Source: Phaffia rhodozyma
Taxonomy: Eukaryota > Basidiomycota > Tremellomycetes > Cystofilobasidiales > Mrakiaceae
Direction of reading: 5' to 3'
DNA length: 64,000 nt
NCBI GenBank assembly: GCA_014706385.1
Contig: JACGZH010000003.1
Coordinates: 2,226,486 to 2,290,485 of the forward strand
Shown: piece by piece, positions 22,746 through 33,151 of the stretch
Layout: each line of letters begins with the position of its first letter
Position numbering within the stretch: position 1 is the first letter of the stretch
Notes under the pieces: model-generated
What the model saw: only the letters and a program-made list of their open reading frames with translations
What the model was told of the DNA's origin: nothing
Databases searched by the model: none
Position numbers and translations under genes: made by a program

Positions 22746-23036
22746 TTCTGTAGCCCGTATCGAAATAGAGATGGATGGATGATGGATGATGGATGATGGT
22801 GATGGTAAGAGATGGAGGTACCAAACGATAGAAGGAGGCGATGGGAGATGACTAAGCTGAGAACGGCTTAGTCATCGATTTCAACCCTAACACTTCCATC
22901 AGCTCCGTCACCTCCTTTCCATCTCGTCGATGTTCCTCGCGTTAACAGTGGTGATCTCGTAGTCTTCAACCCCATCGTCAAGAAATAGCTTTGTCTCTGA
23001 ATCAGAACATGCAAGTGTCGTATATACTATCACTGG
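22746..23036. promoter_or_regulatory. Shared divergent promoter, ABP1 and MVP1
   Basis: 291 bases between divergent genes, containing a GATGGAT-type tandem repeat at about 22771-22806 and two copies of CTAAGC...GGCTTAG that form an imperfect palindrome around 22852-22872. Either could be regulatory; neither is a recognised site. Confidence 0.4.
22771..22806. repeat. GATGGAT/GATGAT tandem repeat
   Basis: About five imperfect copies of ATGGATG/ATG just upstream of ABP1, within its probable 5' untranslated region on the minus strand. Confidence 0.75.
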
Positions 23037-25914
23037 ATGAACCAGAGATGTACTGTGGTTGACTTTGGATGTTCTGTCAACTTTCTCTCCAGGTTTAACG
23101 CTCCCCGTCAGCGTCCGTCGTCATCCCTTGTGTTGCCTTCACCCGGCCAATCGCCTTCGAACGGTCCTCTCTATCAAACATGGAACCCGTTGGCGTTTCA
23201 CTCTGATCCGGAACCGTCTCCATGGTCGACTGCTCCGTCTCCTTCAGAACCCCCGTTCTTGCCCTCCAATCACTTGACTTCATCCTCAGACGGATATCCT
23301 ACGTCATTTCAACCGTCGGGTGAACCCGCCGAAGGTGAGTTGGTCGACGAGGCTCGACTCGGAAGGGAGTATTTCGACGCGCTCGACTGGATCGATCCGG
23401 AAGGTAAGGGCAGAGAAGGAGTCACAGTTACTGGCCTCATCAGAGTTCTCCGAGAAGCTGGCCTCAGAGGAGCTGATGTCGAGAAGGTCTGTCTATCTTC
23501 GTTGAGTCTGCCTCTAGTCTTCTGTCTTCTTTCCCTCCCGCTAGTCCATCGATCTATCAACTAAGCGTCTGTCTTTACCCAAACACCAGATCACAGATCT
23601 TATATCAACCAACAAGTCTCGAATATCTAAACAAGAGTTCTTTCTCGCACTTGTCCTCGTCGGTCTAGTCCAGGCGAAAGAACGTACGCGTCTCTCTTTA
23701 CCTCTTTCTCATCTTGCCACGTCTTCCGATTCCCAATTCCTTCTGAACTCCTTTCAAATTGGTCTCGTCCGAACGACCTCCTTTTCGATCGTATAAAACA
23801 GCCCTCTCTCTGTCTAACGCAAAGTCCCGAAGGTCCAATCCGCCTACCCTATCTCTCTCTTTGTCTCCTCCGACTCCAAAGCCCACGTCTTCGATATCGA
23901 ACCCGGTCGATCGCCCAGCTCCGGAAGAGTACCCTACGCCTGCACCTTCCTCACTTGACCCATGGTCGTCCATGCCAATCCCGACCACAATCGATTCCCC
24001 ATCGTCTCTTGGACCAACCTATCCATCCTCTTTTCTCAGTACGCCCTCTGTTAGAGGACAGAACCCTCTGCAACGTAAAGGTCTCCTCGCCATCCCTGAC
24101 TGGTTCGACAAGCTCAAACAAGTCGACGTTCGGCTGGCGACCGAGAAGGAAGGTAGAGGGTTTTTCTGGAAGTGGAATGTGTTTGAACTCTCGTTTGATG
24201 GTATCGTCGTCAGAAGGCGATATTCGGATTTTCTGTGGTTAGAAGAATGTCTCATCAAAAAGGTAAGACCTTTCCTCTTGGAATATTATTCATTGAACGC
24301 AGCGCTGAGTTGATCACGGAAACCGCCACTCGACAGTATCCTTTCCGGATGCACTTCAATCTGCCTCCCAAACGAATTGGAGGTATGTCTATCATGTCAT
24401 CACTCTCTTCCTCATTGTATTCCGAGAAATAGCCGACTTGATCTGTTAAACCTCTCTCTCCTCTCTTCTAGCCGACTCCATATTCCTTGAGCAGAGACGC
24501 AAGGCGCTCTCAAGGTACATCAATTTTGTTGTCAACCATCCGACGGTTGGTTCTGACTGGCTCGTTGGTGTATTCATGCGAGAACCTAAACTGGATACTT
24601 GGAGGAAGGTCAGTTGTCCCTCTTTCTTATGTTTCCTAAAGAGTCTGAGCGATCTCGATAGAGCCGTGCTCACACAATCGGATATGTATAACGTAGAAAA
24701 CCCAAGTGAACGTTGACGAAGAAAGCAAAGGCCGAAAGCTTACCGAGCGAGAAGAGATCGAGATCCCACACGATCTCGAAGAAAAACTTAGGTTGGTATC
24801 TCAATATTTCATCTGCCTGGGTCGCTGTTTAAGATCTACCATGATATAAAGAAGGACCAGACATGACTGATTTACTTGTTTTCAAAATTCGATAGAATCA
24901 CTCGACGTCATCTACCGGCCAAGATTCAATCCTGGTCGACTCTGACGACACTGTACGACCGACAGGCCCGTCGAGCCGAAGCGCTCGCCTCGGATCTCTC
25001 CCGATTCTCATCAGCTCTAGCGAGTGCATCCGAGGCTGCTGGAGTCTCTTGGAAGACCGGAGAGTCGGCGACACCTGTGGGCGAGGAGCACAGTCAGCGA
25101 TGGAGCGTCGAGCCGGGGGAGGTTGATTTATTGGGTGAGGGTGTCGCAACCGGCTTGGCCAAGGGAAGGGACGCTTGGGGTCTACTAGCCGGTCGAGCGG
25201 ATGTCAGGGTATGTTCTTTCTTCTGTCTCTCTCCTGCAAACTTGTTCGCGAGATACTTAACAAGGAATTCTCTGTACCAATCGAACTGAAATAGTCTAGA
25301 GAGATGTCGGTGACTACGCTCGAGGCTCTCAAGAACCAACGCGACCTATTTGTCTCGTTCCGCGAGCTTTTCAATCGGATTGATCGTGCGTTTCTCTGTT
25401 TCTTCGCTTCGAGTAGTGCTCCGATCCTAGACTGATGCCATCGAGTGTGCTTCACTCCCTCCAATCCTAGAACTATCTCAAGACCCAGTTCCCAAACTTC
25501 GAAAGCGGATCGAACAAACGAAAGGAAAGATGACCCAGACCGAGCAAGCTCGGAAGCCTGGATTCGAGGCAGAGATCGACCGACTAAGAGGAATCATCGA
25601 GAGTGACGAGAGTGCGATCGAGGGGCACAATGCTAGACAAGGGGTTATTCGGTATATGTGCGGACTATCTTCTTTTTCTTTTTGGTAGCACAAACGCGCA
25701 TGGTTCATCTCGCTGAACTTCTCTTTGCTCACTTGTCTGTTGCTTCTCTCACAGAATGTGGTACGAGCTTGCATTCCTAATGTACCCACGGGAGCACGCT
25801 CTCGCCACCAAAGCGTTCCAACAACTGGCTACCCACGAGGTTGCCCACGCACGGGACATCCTAGGGATTTGGGAACAGCTTGAGAGTGAACTGGAGAACA
25901 TGCCTCTGGAGTGA
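23037..25914 (+). CDS. MVP1: Sorting nexin Mvp1 (SNX8-like), PX-BAR
   Basis: Endosomal PI3P-binding sorting nexin that makes recycling tubules for vacuolar and TGN cargo. The N-terminal Pro/Ser-rich part reads FNAPRQRPSSS and leads into an EH-like helical region (REYFDALDWIDPEGKGREGVT). The PX domain covers DVRLATEKEG, FELSFDGIVVRRRYSDFLWLEE, PFRMHFNLPPKR and RRKALSRYINFVVNHP. The C-terminal BAR-like helices (RQARRAEALASDLSRFSSAL, VTTLEALKNQRDLFVSFREL) end NMPLE at 25914. The start is uncertain. Reading straight through from ATG 23037 gives MNQRCTVVDF before FNAPRQ. An alternative is an intron at 23050-23092 that splits an AT|G codon to give MFNAPRQ. Confidence 0.88.
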
Positions 25915-26493
25915 TTGATAGAACATGACCGTGTTCTTTCGCTTCTTCATATACATACATTTATATCACTGTTCTCTACCCCTGTGTATTCATCTACACT
26001 TGCACCGTTGTCTAATCGTGTTGTATGAATGAATCTTGAGGGAAGGTCGAAAAACAGGACGGTTGATTTGTCTAAGTATCTTAGGTAGATTCATATATAA
26101 ACCCACCCTTGTGAAAAATGAAAAAAAACGGCTGGAGAAAAATTCAACGGCAGAGAGTGAGCCTTCCGAGTCCCTTCGCACATCCTCAAGTGAAGCCATA
26201 GGTCTGTTGGTTCGTATGTTTGATGGGTCATATACGTATCTCATGAAGAAGGAGACGTTTCCGTCGTTGGTTTGAGAGCTGATAGAGATTCTTTTGATTT
26301 TGAACCGACCGAATCCGACCATTTCTTGCCGTTGTGTCTTCTGTCCCTCGGCGAAACTTTTCCCCTTCTCTCCATTTGACAACTCGTTCGACCACAACCA
26401 CGACAACTGTTTTCTGGAACATCTACTCTTCCTGATTCTTGTTCTCAAAACTCGCCGTTCATTTGATCTTGACAGAACTCGTCGTCGCCCATC
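25915..26493. promoter_or_regulatory. RPS24 promoter region
   Basis: 579 bases between MVP1 and the ribosomal protein gene. The last ~160 bases are rich in C and T, as expected of a ribosomal-protein leader. The rest holds no recognisable gene; the 192-codon minus ORF across it has no domain. Confidence 0.4.
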
Positions 26494-27573
26494 ATGGTTA
26501 GTTTCGAATTCTAGATATACAGAGTCGGTCGACAAACCCCAGCACCCTTCCACAAACAAGCTTCCCACCTCGCAGTTTTACTTTCCACATTCCTCTCCTT
26601 TCCCTTCCCCTGGGATTACTTTCCGATCAAGAGAAGCATCAGTCAGAAGAGAGTGCGAGAGAGAGAGCACGGAGAAAGAAAAGAAGCTGGAAAGCGAGAA
26701 GTGTAAAGTGCAGAGGGGTTTGGGTCGATCTGTGATAAGTGGGCGTACATATATGGGCGTGGGGAAAGTTTGGAAAAGTCGATCAGCATACGGTGGGCAA
26801 TCGGGCGATCGGATAGAGTTTTGGGCACACAGATCAGCTCTCAGAGGAAGGGTTATCCTGGGCGAGACAACCGTTTTATGTGCTGCCAGATCGTCGTCGA
26901 ACGTGTAAGACTAACGTTTGGTTTGTCTGTTCTTTCCCATCTCGGCTGTGTACATTGTTGCTCTCACCTCCAGTCGGATTCCCCCATCACCCTCCGAACT
27001 CGAAAGTTCATCACCAACCGACTGCTCGCCCGAAAGCAGTTCGTCCTCGACGTTCTCCACCCCGGACGGGCCAACGTGTCCCGAGCTGAGCTCTCTGAGA
27101 AGCTCGCCGCCATGTACAAGTCCGAGGCTGCCCGAGTCGTCTGCTTCGGCTTCAAGACCGTCTTCGGAGGAGGACGATCTACCGGGTTCGCTTTGATCTA
27201 CGATGACGAGGCTTCCCAGAAGAAGTTCGAGCCCCGACACAGGCTCGTCCGAGTAAGTTTTTCTTCCTTCTTTTTTTATCGTTCTGCCCTAGGTATTAGA
27301 TCGAGCTTCGACTGACCTGAATGCTTGGTGGTTGTCATCTTTTTCTCTTTAGTCTGGACTCGCCACCAAGGTCGAGAAGGCTTCCCGAAAGCTCCGAAAG
27401 GAGAGGAAGAACAGGTCCAAGAAGGTTCGAGGAGTCAAGAAGACCAAGGCCGGAGATGTTTGTCCTCTTTTCCTTCTTTTTCTATCGGTTGTCTCGGCAG
27501 CAGACTGGAATCTGATGATATCGGGATTTCTCTTTGTTTTTTTTCTCTTCTACAGCCCGCCAAGAAGAAGTAA
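26494..27573 (+). CDS. RPS24: 40S ribosomal protein S24 (eS24)
   Basis: Small-subunit protein eS24. Exons: 26494-26496 (ATG only), 26974-27252, 27353-27457 and 27556-27573; 405 nt, 134 aa, the family's usual length. The protein reads [20 protein letters not shown], then [37 protein letters not shown] and a basic tail ending AGDPAKKK, all typical of eS24. The first intron (26497-26973, 477 nt) is several times longer than other introns here and separates the start codon from the rest, a known pattern in fungal ribosomal protein genes. I looked for a C/D snoRNA in it and found no convincing box pair. Confidence 0.95.
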
Positions 27574-28081
27574 ACGGCTTTCTCAAAAACGGACTGGTCG
27601 GGTTGGATCGATGTACCGCAGACCATGTGTCTCGGTTCAATCTGTATGCTTTATGGGACTCTTCTATGACGACACAAAAAACGTTCGAAGACATGTACAC
27701 AAGCAATCACTGAGACATAGTCACTGTAGATGAGGAGGATGGTGTCGTTTGTCAAGAGATTTGTCAGAGCAAAATGAGAAAGTACAGAGTCAAACAACAT
27801 TAGCAAGCATAGGAACGAGCAAAGAACCACCTACATTAGATCTTAAACCATCTATCCATAAACCTATTCACACATGTAATCAATGGAAGCAAGCAAGGAT
27901 ACCATAGGATATCGGGATCGGAATATGCATATATGTGTGTGTTCTGTTATATACCGAACACCATTGTCTTCTTTACAGACGACTACGACTGCAAACTGCC
28001 ACCGTTGTCGTTCCTCTAACATACATCCTTCTTTATTGCTCGAATAAACTCACAGAGGATAGCGTCCAAATTCATCATAGC
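27574..28081. other. Intergenic, RPS24 3' flank and CCCH gene promoter
   Basis: 508 bases with no credible ORF. An ATATGCATATATGTGTGTG stretch lies at about 27924-27943. Nothing else stands out. Confidence 0.4.
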
Positions 28082-29873
28082 ATGTCATCCGATTCAGCTC
28101 TGTTAGCAGAGATTGCTAAACTCGACAGTATGTGTGTATCTCCCCGTACTGCTCCCTCCAATAGTCCCCTTTTCCCACCACTGATCTTCTTGCATCGTTC
28201 GTTCTCTGCACTTATGTCCCTTGTATTCAACAGAGGCTATATACAACCACAAAGCCACACCAGCAGGTCGACCTAATCCTCCCCCAGCTTATGTGTCTAC
28301 TAAACCACATCCTTATCGAACTACCGTGCCAAGACAGGCAGGCGGGGGATCTAGAAATAAGAAACTCGTACTGACGAATCCTTCATCGGCAGGACGCGTT
28401 TCGTCTGTTGATCCTAGCTCTGTGGGCTCGTCGTCAGGATCGTCGTCGTCGACAAAGACAACGGTGGTGGCCTTAAGCAGTACTGGTGCTGATATGACTG
28501 GTGCTGCTGAGAGTTCATCTGTCGATCCCACGTCGTCTCAGTGGGTCAAGAAGACAGATAGACACATGTCGCTTATGAATCCTGCTACTTTCCAAAAGAG
28601 GTGAGTGATTCATATGTATATGGTTCCTTTCTCCCGCTTGTTTGACAAAATGGGACCTCAAAAACATTCGGCCTTTGTCCCGTTTTCTTTGTAATGACTG
28701 ACAGTGAGAAAGCTAGGCTATCTAGGCCCACGACTGGCTCCTCAAATGCATACATCGGTGTGGCACCTTCGAGAGCGGAGCTTGATGCGAAGCGGGAAAG
28801 ATTAGGCCAGATGACGTTGGTGCTCAATGGCGTTCAAACTGCTAGGTTCGTTTGTTCATCTTCACCTTTGTCGTACACGACACGTCTTGATCTATTCTTC
28901 TCATTATCATCGTCGTCATCGCCGTCCCCACCTCTGCTGCTATCATGGCATCTCTAGGAATAATAAACGGAGCACGGGTTCTCTACCTAAAAAGAAGAAA
29001 AAGAAGACTTCGTTGTGTCGATACTTTTCAAAGACTGGTTTGTCTTGCACTACGATTCATCTTTTCTGTTTGACCCGATCACAATGCCGAAGAGGTAAGG
29101 AACTTGCTGAACAAAGTCCTGTTCGTATAGGTCGCTGTAACAACGCACTCTCGTGCCCTTACATTCACGATCCTGAAAAACTATCGATATGTCCTCGATT
29201 CCTTCGAGGAAACTGCAACCACTCTGCCACATCGTGTCCGCTCTCTCACCAGCCAACGGCAAACAACACGCCGTCCTGCGTTCACTTCCAGACGACTGGA
29301 TCTTGCCGGAATGGCGAAAGCTGTTTGTATCCTCATATTCGAGTCTCGGACACGGCTCCGATCTGTGGAGACTTTATCAAATACGGATGGTGTGACCGAG
29401 GGTTGACCTGTTCGGAGAGACATGCGCTAGAATGCAAGGAGTTCTCAGAAAAAGGAACGTGTAAGATGGACGGAAAGTGTGGACTGAAGCATGTCCTTCG
29501 CGCCGAGGCCGGTCGGCCACCATTGGCGGCGACAGAGGCGAAGACAGCGAACTCTACCGAAGAGGAAACGTCTGGCGGTAAATCGATTGAGCAGGATCAT
29601 CCGGCGATCTACGTAGATGCCAGAGCGACAGTGAACGGGGATAGATCGTTGGGCTCTCGTAGTTTAGAGAACTCATCGAGGGATGCTTCGAATCCGAATG
29701 CGTTGATCGACCAGGATGACTTTATTCAGCTCTCTTTCGGGTCGAGTGATGAGGAAGCCGGAGATGGTGATAGCGACGACGATAGCGATGACGAAGGAGA
29801 AGAAGAGGAAGATAACGGCAAAGATGAAGAAGATGAGGAGCGGGATCGCTCTCAGGAGGACGTTGTCATGTAA
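28082..29873 (+). CDS. CCCH zinc-finger protein, ZC3H3/Red5-like
   Basis: Predicted nuclear RNA-binding protein. ZC3H3-type proteins act in mRNA polyadenylation and export or, in fission yeast, nuclear RNA surveillance. Exons begin at 28082 (MSSDSALLAEIAKLD), then KAIYNHKATPAG, SEKARLSRP, and RNNKRSTGSLPKKKKKKTS. A further intron (about 29039-29130) joins CRYFSKTG to RCNNALSCPYIHDPEK and so rebuilds a perfect C-x8-C-x5-C-x3-H finger. Four more fingers follow: CPRFLRGNC..., CVHFQTTGSC..., CGDFIKYGWC..., CKEFSEKGTC.... Five adjacent fingers with PYIHDPEK in the first is the ZC3H3 signature. The C-terminus is an acidic Asp/Glu/Ser run ending at 29873. The N-terminal half is low-complexity. Confidence 0.85.
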
Positions 29874-30317
29874 AGGCTATAAGGAAGGCAATCAAGTGAA
29901 TTCTCTCTGTTTGTAACTTTCCTCTTCTTTAATCACTTACCGCTTTGAGCTGGAAGGTAGCGTCGACTTTGTCTTGTGTTCCCTACCTCTATAGTCATCA
30001 GAGCCTTCGTTCTACGTTTCTGTTCCTATCCTCATACCATGTGTAATCATTACATGTCATCTGTGGCGTCTATGTTATTCTATGAAGCATCTTTAGAACG
30101 AAAGAGAGCAAGAGCGTGGGAAAAAACATATGAGGTGACGAAGTGAAACATTTTTCATCGTCTCAATTTTCAATTTTACTTCCTTCTTGTTTTTGTTCAG
30201 TCAACATCCATCCAGTTAAACGTATTCTATCCATCCTTTACTCCATCCATACAGTACTCTGCTGGTACCAAGCCGCTCTCGCATCTCTCACAAACAAAGA
30301 TCAAAACGAAAAACATC
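29874..30317. other. Intergenic, promoter of the flavodoxin-fold gene
   Basis: 444 bases without a gene. It holds the 3' flank of the CCCH gene and a T/C-rich leader (30150-30210) before the next start codon. Confidence 0.35.
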
Positions 30318-32534
30318 ATGTCTACCACTCGCGCTCGAATCGGAGGTGAAGAGAGCCATCCTTCTTATATCTTCCGTCGGATGGCATTCATGTACTAACT
30401 AGACAGCGTGTTCTTCGATCTGTTTCTCTTCTCTGCGGATAAAACAACTTTGGCATAACTTATATCTAGTAATTGTGTATGTAGCCATCCATCCATCCAT
30501 TCATCTATACGAGCGGCTGCCCGCCTCTTTGGCTCTTTCCCATCCATCCGAGATTATGATGATGAACGCGCTTACTGATCGCTCAAGTCCGTGTGTTTGT
30601 CATGACGCGACTGGCTCATGTGTATTCATAACAGATACTCTACCTGGGGTCACCAAAACACGCTGGCTGAATCTGTCGTGGCCGGTATCGAGAAGACCGG
30701 AGCGGAGGCGGTGCTGTACCAGATCAAGGAGACCCTTCCCGCAGAGGTTCTGACAAAGATGTGTACGCGTGTCTCTTCATCTTCTTCCTTAACGAAACCG
30801 CCTCCGATATCTATGTTATTAGCTACGCTGCCTTAGTTAAACAATCCACCGCTTACACGTCCTCCGTTATTTCTGATGTTCTGTCATTCATAGACGCCGG
30901 CCCCAAGCCTGACTGGCCTGAAATCGCGCCCCAGGATCTTACTACTTTGGACGGCTTCATCTTTTGCTTTGGAACCCGTTACGTATGTCGCTTTGCTGCT
31001 TCCTATCTTCTCCGAGGAAGACGGATAATTGATTTGTTCGCATCCACGAATACACTCTTGATGTGCAAATAACAAAACAGGGTCGAGCTCCTGCCCAAGT
31101 ATCTGCCTTCTTTGATGCTACGGGTGGTCTCTGGGCCTCAGGCGCTCTTGTCGGAAAGTTCGCTGGTGTAGTGACCTCCTCTGTAAGTGCTTTGGTGGCT
31201 CCTCTCACTTCCGTGGTCAAATACTTTCTTGATCGCTTCTTGTTCTAATCTGACGCACTCATTCCTTTCACAATTCTACCTTCTCTCAGGGATCTCAACA
31301 CGGAGGGCAAGAGACTACTGCCCTCACTACTCTCCCTTTCTTCGCTCACCGTTTGTCCATCTTCACCCATCAGACTTGACATCATAGTGGGACTCACGCG
31401 CCAAGTTCTTCTTACGTTTATCTATATAGACGGAATCATCTACGTCCCCATCGGCTTCGTCCGACCTGAGCTTAGCTTGACTGACAAGGTCGTTGGCGGT
31501 TCTGCCTGGGGTGCAGGTTCCGTTGTCGGAGGACAGGGGCAGCTTCCTGTTCTGGAGGAGGACAAGTTGGTTGCACAGTACCAAGGAGTTTTCTTTGCCA
31601 ACGTAAGCCTGCTTTCTTCTTTCTAGCAGACAGTAAGACGGGGTAGATGTTGACCTCTCGACGGGATCTATCATATGTACGACTGTTTCTGTACGATAAA
31701 AAAAAGCTCATTGGCACTTACTTGAAGGGAAAGCACGCCACGTAGGTCATTTGTTTCGCTACTCTCTTCAAACCAAGCTGATCAAAGACTCAAACCAATG
31801 TTTGTGTCTCTGTTCATTAGAGAGGCCGTTCTTGCCGATGCCCATAACTCTCACCCCAGTGTCAACAATTCTCACCCCGACGTCAACGGACCTGTCGTCG
31901 CGAGCAGCGATCTTGCCGCTTTGAACCTCGGAGCTCCCATCGGAACTCCCGCTGCAGAGAAGACTTTGGCTGTCGAGGGTAATATCAATATCATATTATC
32001 CATCAAATCGGCTTCCTGGTCTGCTCTGTGAACCTAACGCGTCATGTTCTTACAATCTCGTTATGTCTGACAGGTTACGATGTACCATCTACGGTGACGA
32101 CCTCCGAGCCGGTTGCTGCTGTGGAGAGCTCGCCTGTTCCTGTGATCGATAGTGCCCTGGCTTCTTCCGCGACCGTTGTCACCGAGGCTACGCCTGCCAC
32201 TGCCGCCATCGATTCTCACCCTCACACGAGCAGCCTCGGTTCCGAGCCCCACCCCGAAGGCACTACACTGGCCACCTCGGGTGATGGCGCGAACGGAAAT
32301 CCTGTCGACGACGTCAAGCCGATGACGATCTCGGACGTGAACGAGCACAAACCGTCGACTTCCGATCCAAAGGGAACCACCACGGTTACCTCCGGAGATG
32401 GTCCTGTCCAGGCCGCTGTTATCAAGACCACACCGGGAACGGACGAGAAGGCAGCGCTTAAGAAGCAGCAGCAAAAGAAGAAAGGCTTGTTCTCGTTCTG
32501 TTGTGGTGGAGACGGAAGCGATTTGAAGGCTTGA
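30318..32534 (+). CDS. WrbA/Pst2-type flavodoxin-fold NAD(P)H:quinone oxidoreductase with anchored tail
   Basis: Flavodoxin-like protein of the Pst2/Rfs1/Ycp4 and WrbA family: FMN-dependent two-electron quinone reduction against oxidative stress, found at eisosomes in yeasts. Exon 1 (MSTTRARIG) joins a 7-nt exon (30470-30476), then exon 3 from 30635-30762; the join restores RIGVIVYSTWGH, the FMN phosphate loop. Later motifs are [53 protein letters not shown] and YVPIGF. About 180 extra residues follow the catalytic domain: a Thr/Ser/Pro/Ala/Val-rich linker with two TSGDG repeats, then KKQQQKKKGLFSFCCGG. The Lys cluster next to paired cysteines looks like a palmitoylated membrane anchor, consistent with eisosome location; that is inference. 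Confidence 0.9.
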
Positions 32535-33151
32535 GCCTGATACGATGCTTTGCTCGTATATGTACATCCTTCTATTCTTTTCTCTGTGCTCTTCGACATC
32601 TCTCTTTTGATATGAGGGCCTTAATCATTTTTAATTCTTTCCATCAATCTTGGTGTGTCTACGCTTTTTGATCTTAGAATAAATAGTACTATACAAAAAC
32701 ACAGAAAAAATTACACCTTACATGATAATCTCTCATCATCTACCTACTATTTATATGGATTTGTCTGCACTATCAGCACATTGGAGTCACACACACACAC
32801 ATATGAACGTGCGATTTTTGAGTTCATCGTTCTTACTCTTCTTTCGAAAAGCCGAAAGAAAACGAAGAAGGAGAATGGACGAGGACAGAACGAGAAGCGG
32901 CTCTGAGGACGGAGAGAATACGCGACGCGTCCAACCCGATTTGCAATCTTCGACTTTTTGACTTACCCTCCGTTCTTGTATCCATCATCGTCACCGTACC
33001 ATCCCTTCGTATCAACCATCAACAGACCAGATACGATACGTCTTGAAAGGTGACGCCTTACAGACTGTCATATCGTTCTCAGTATATCCCCTCCTTGTGT
33101 CCAACATATACCCCGTTCTATGCGTGCCGAAGCCACTGAGCACGCCCAAAT
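32535..33151. other. Intergenic, 617 bases
   Basis: Holds the 3' flank of the flavodoxin-fold gene and the promoter of the beta-helix gene. Visible are AT-rich sequence at 32660-32760, a short (AC)n run at 32790-32802 and a purine-rich patch at 32855-32900. No ORF here has recognisable features. Confidence 0.4.

Noticed and set aside
26497..26973. snoRNA gene inside the first RPS24 intron
   Set aside because: A TGTGATAA-like word is present, but no proper C box, D box or terminal stem could be matched by eye.
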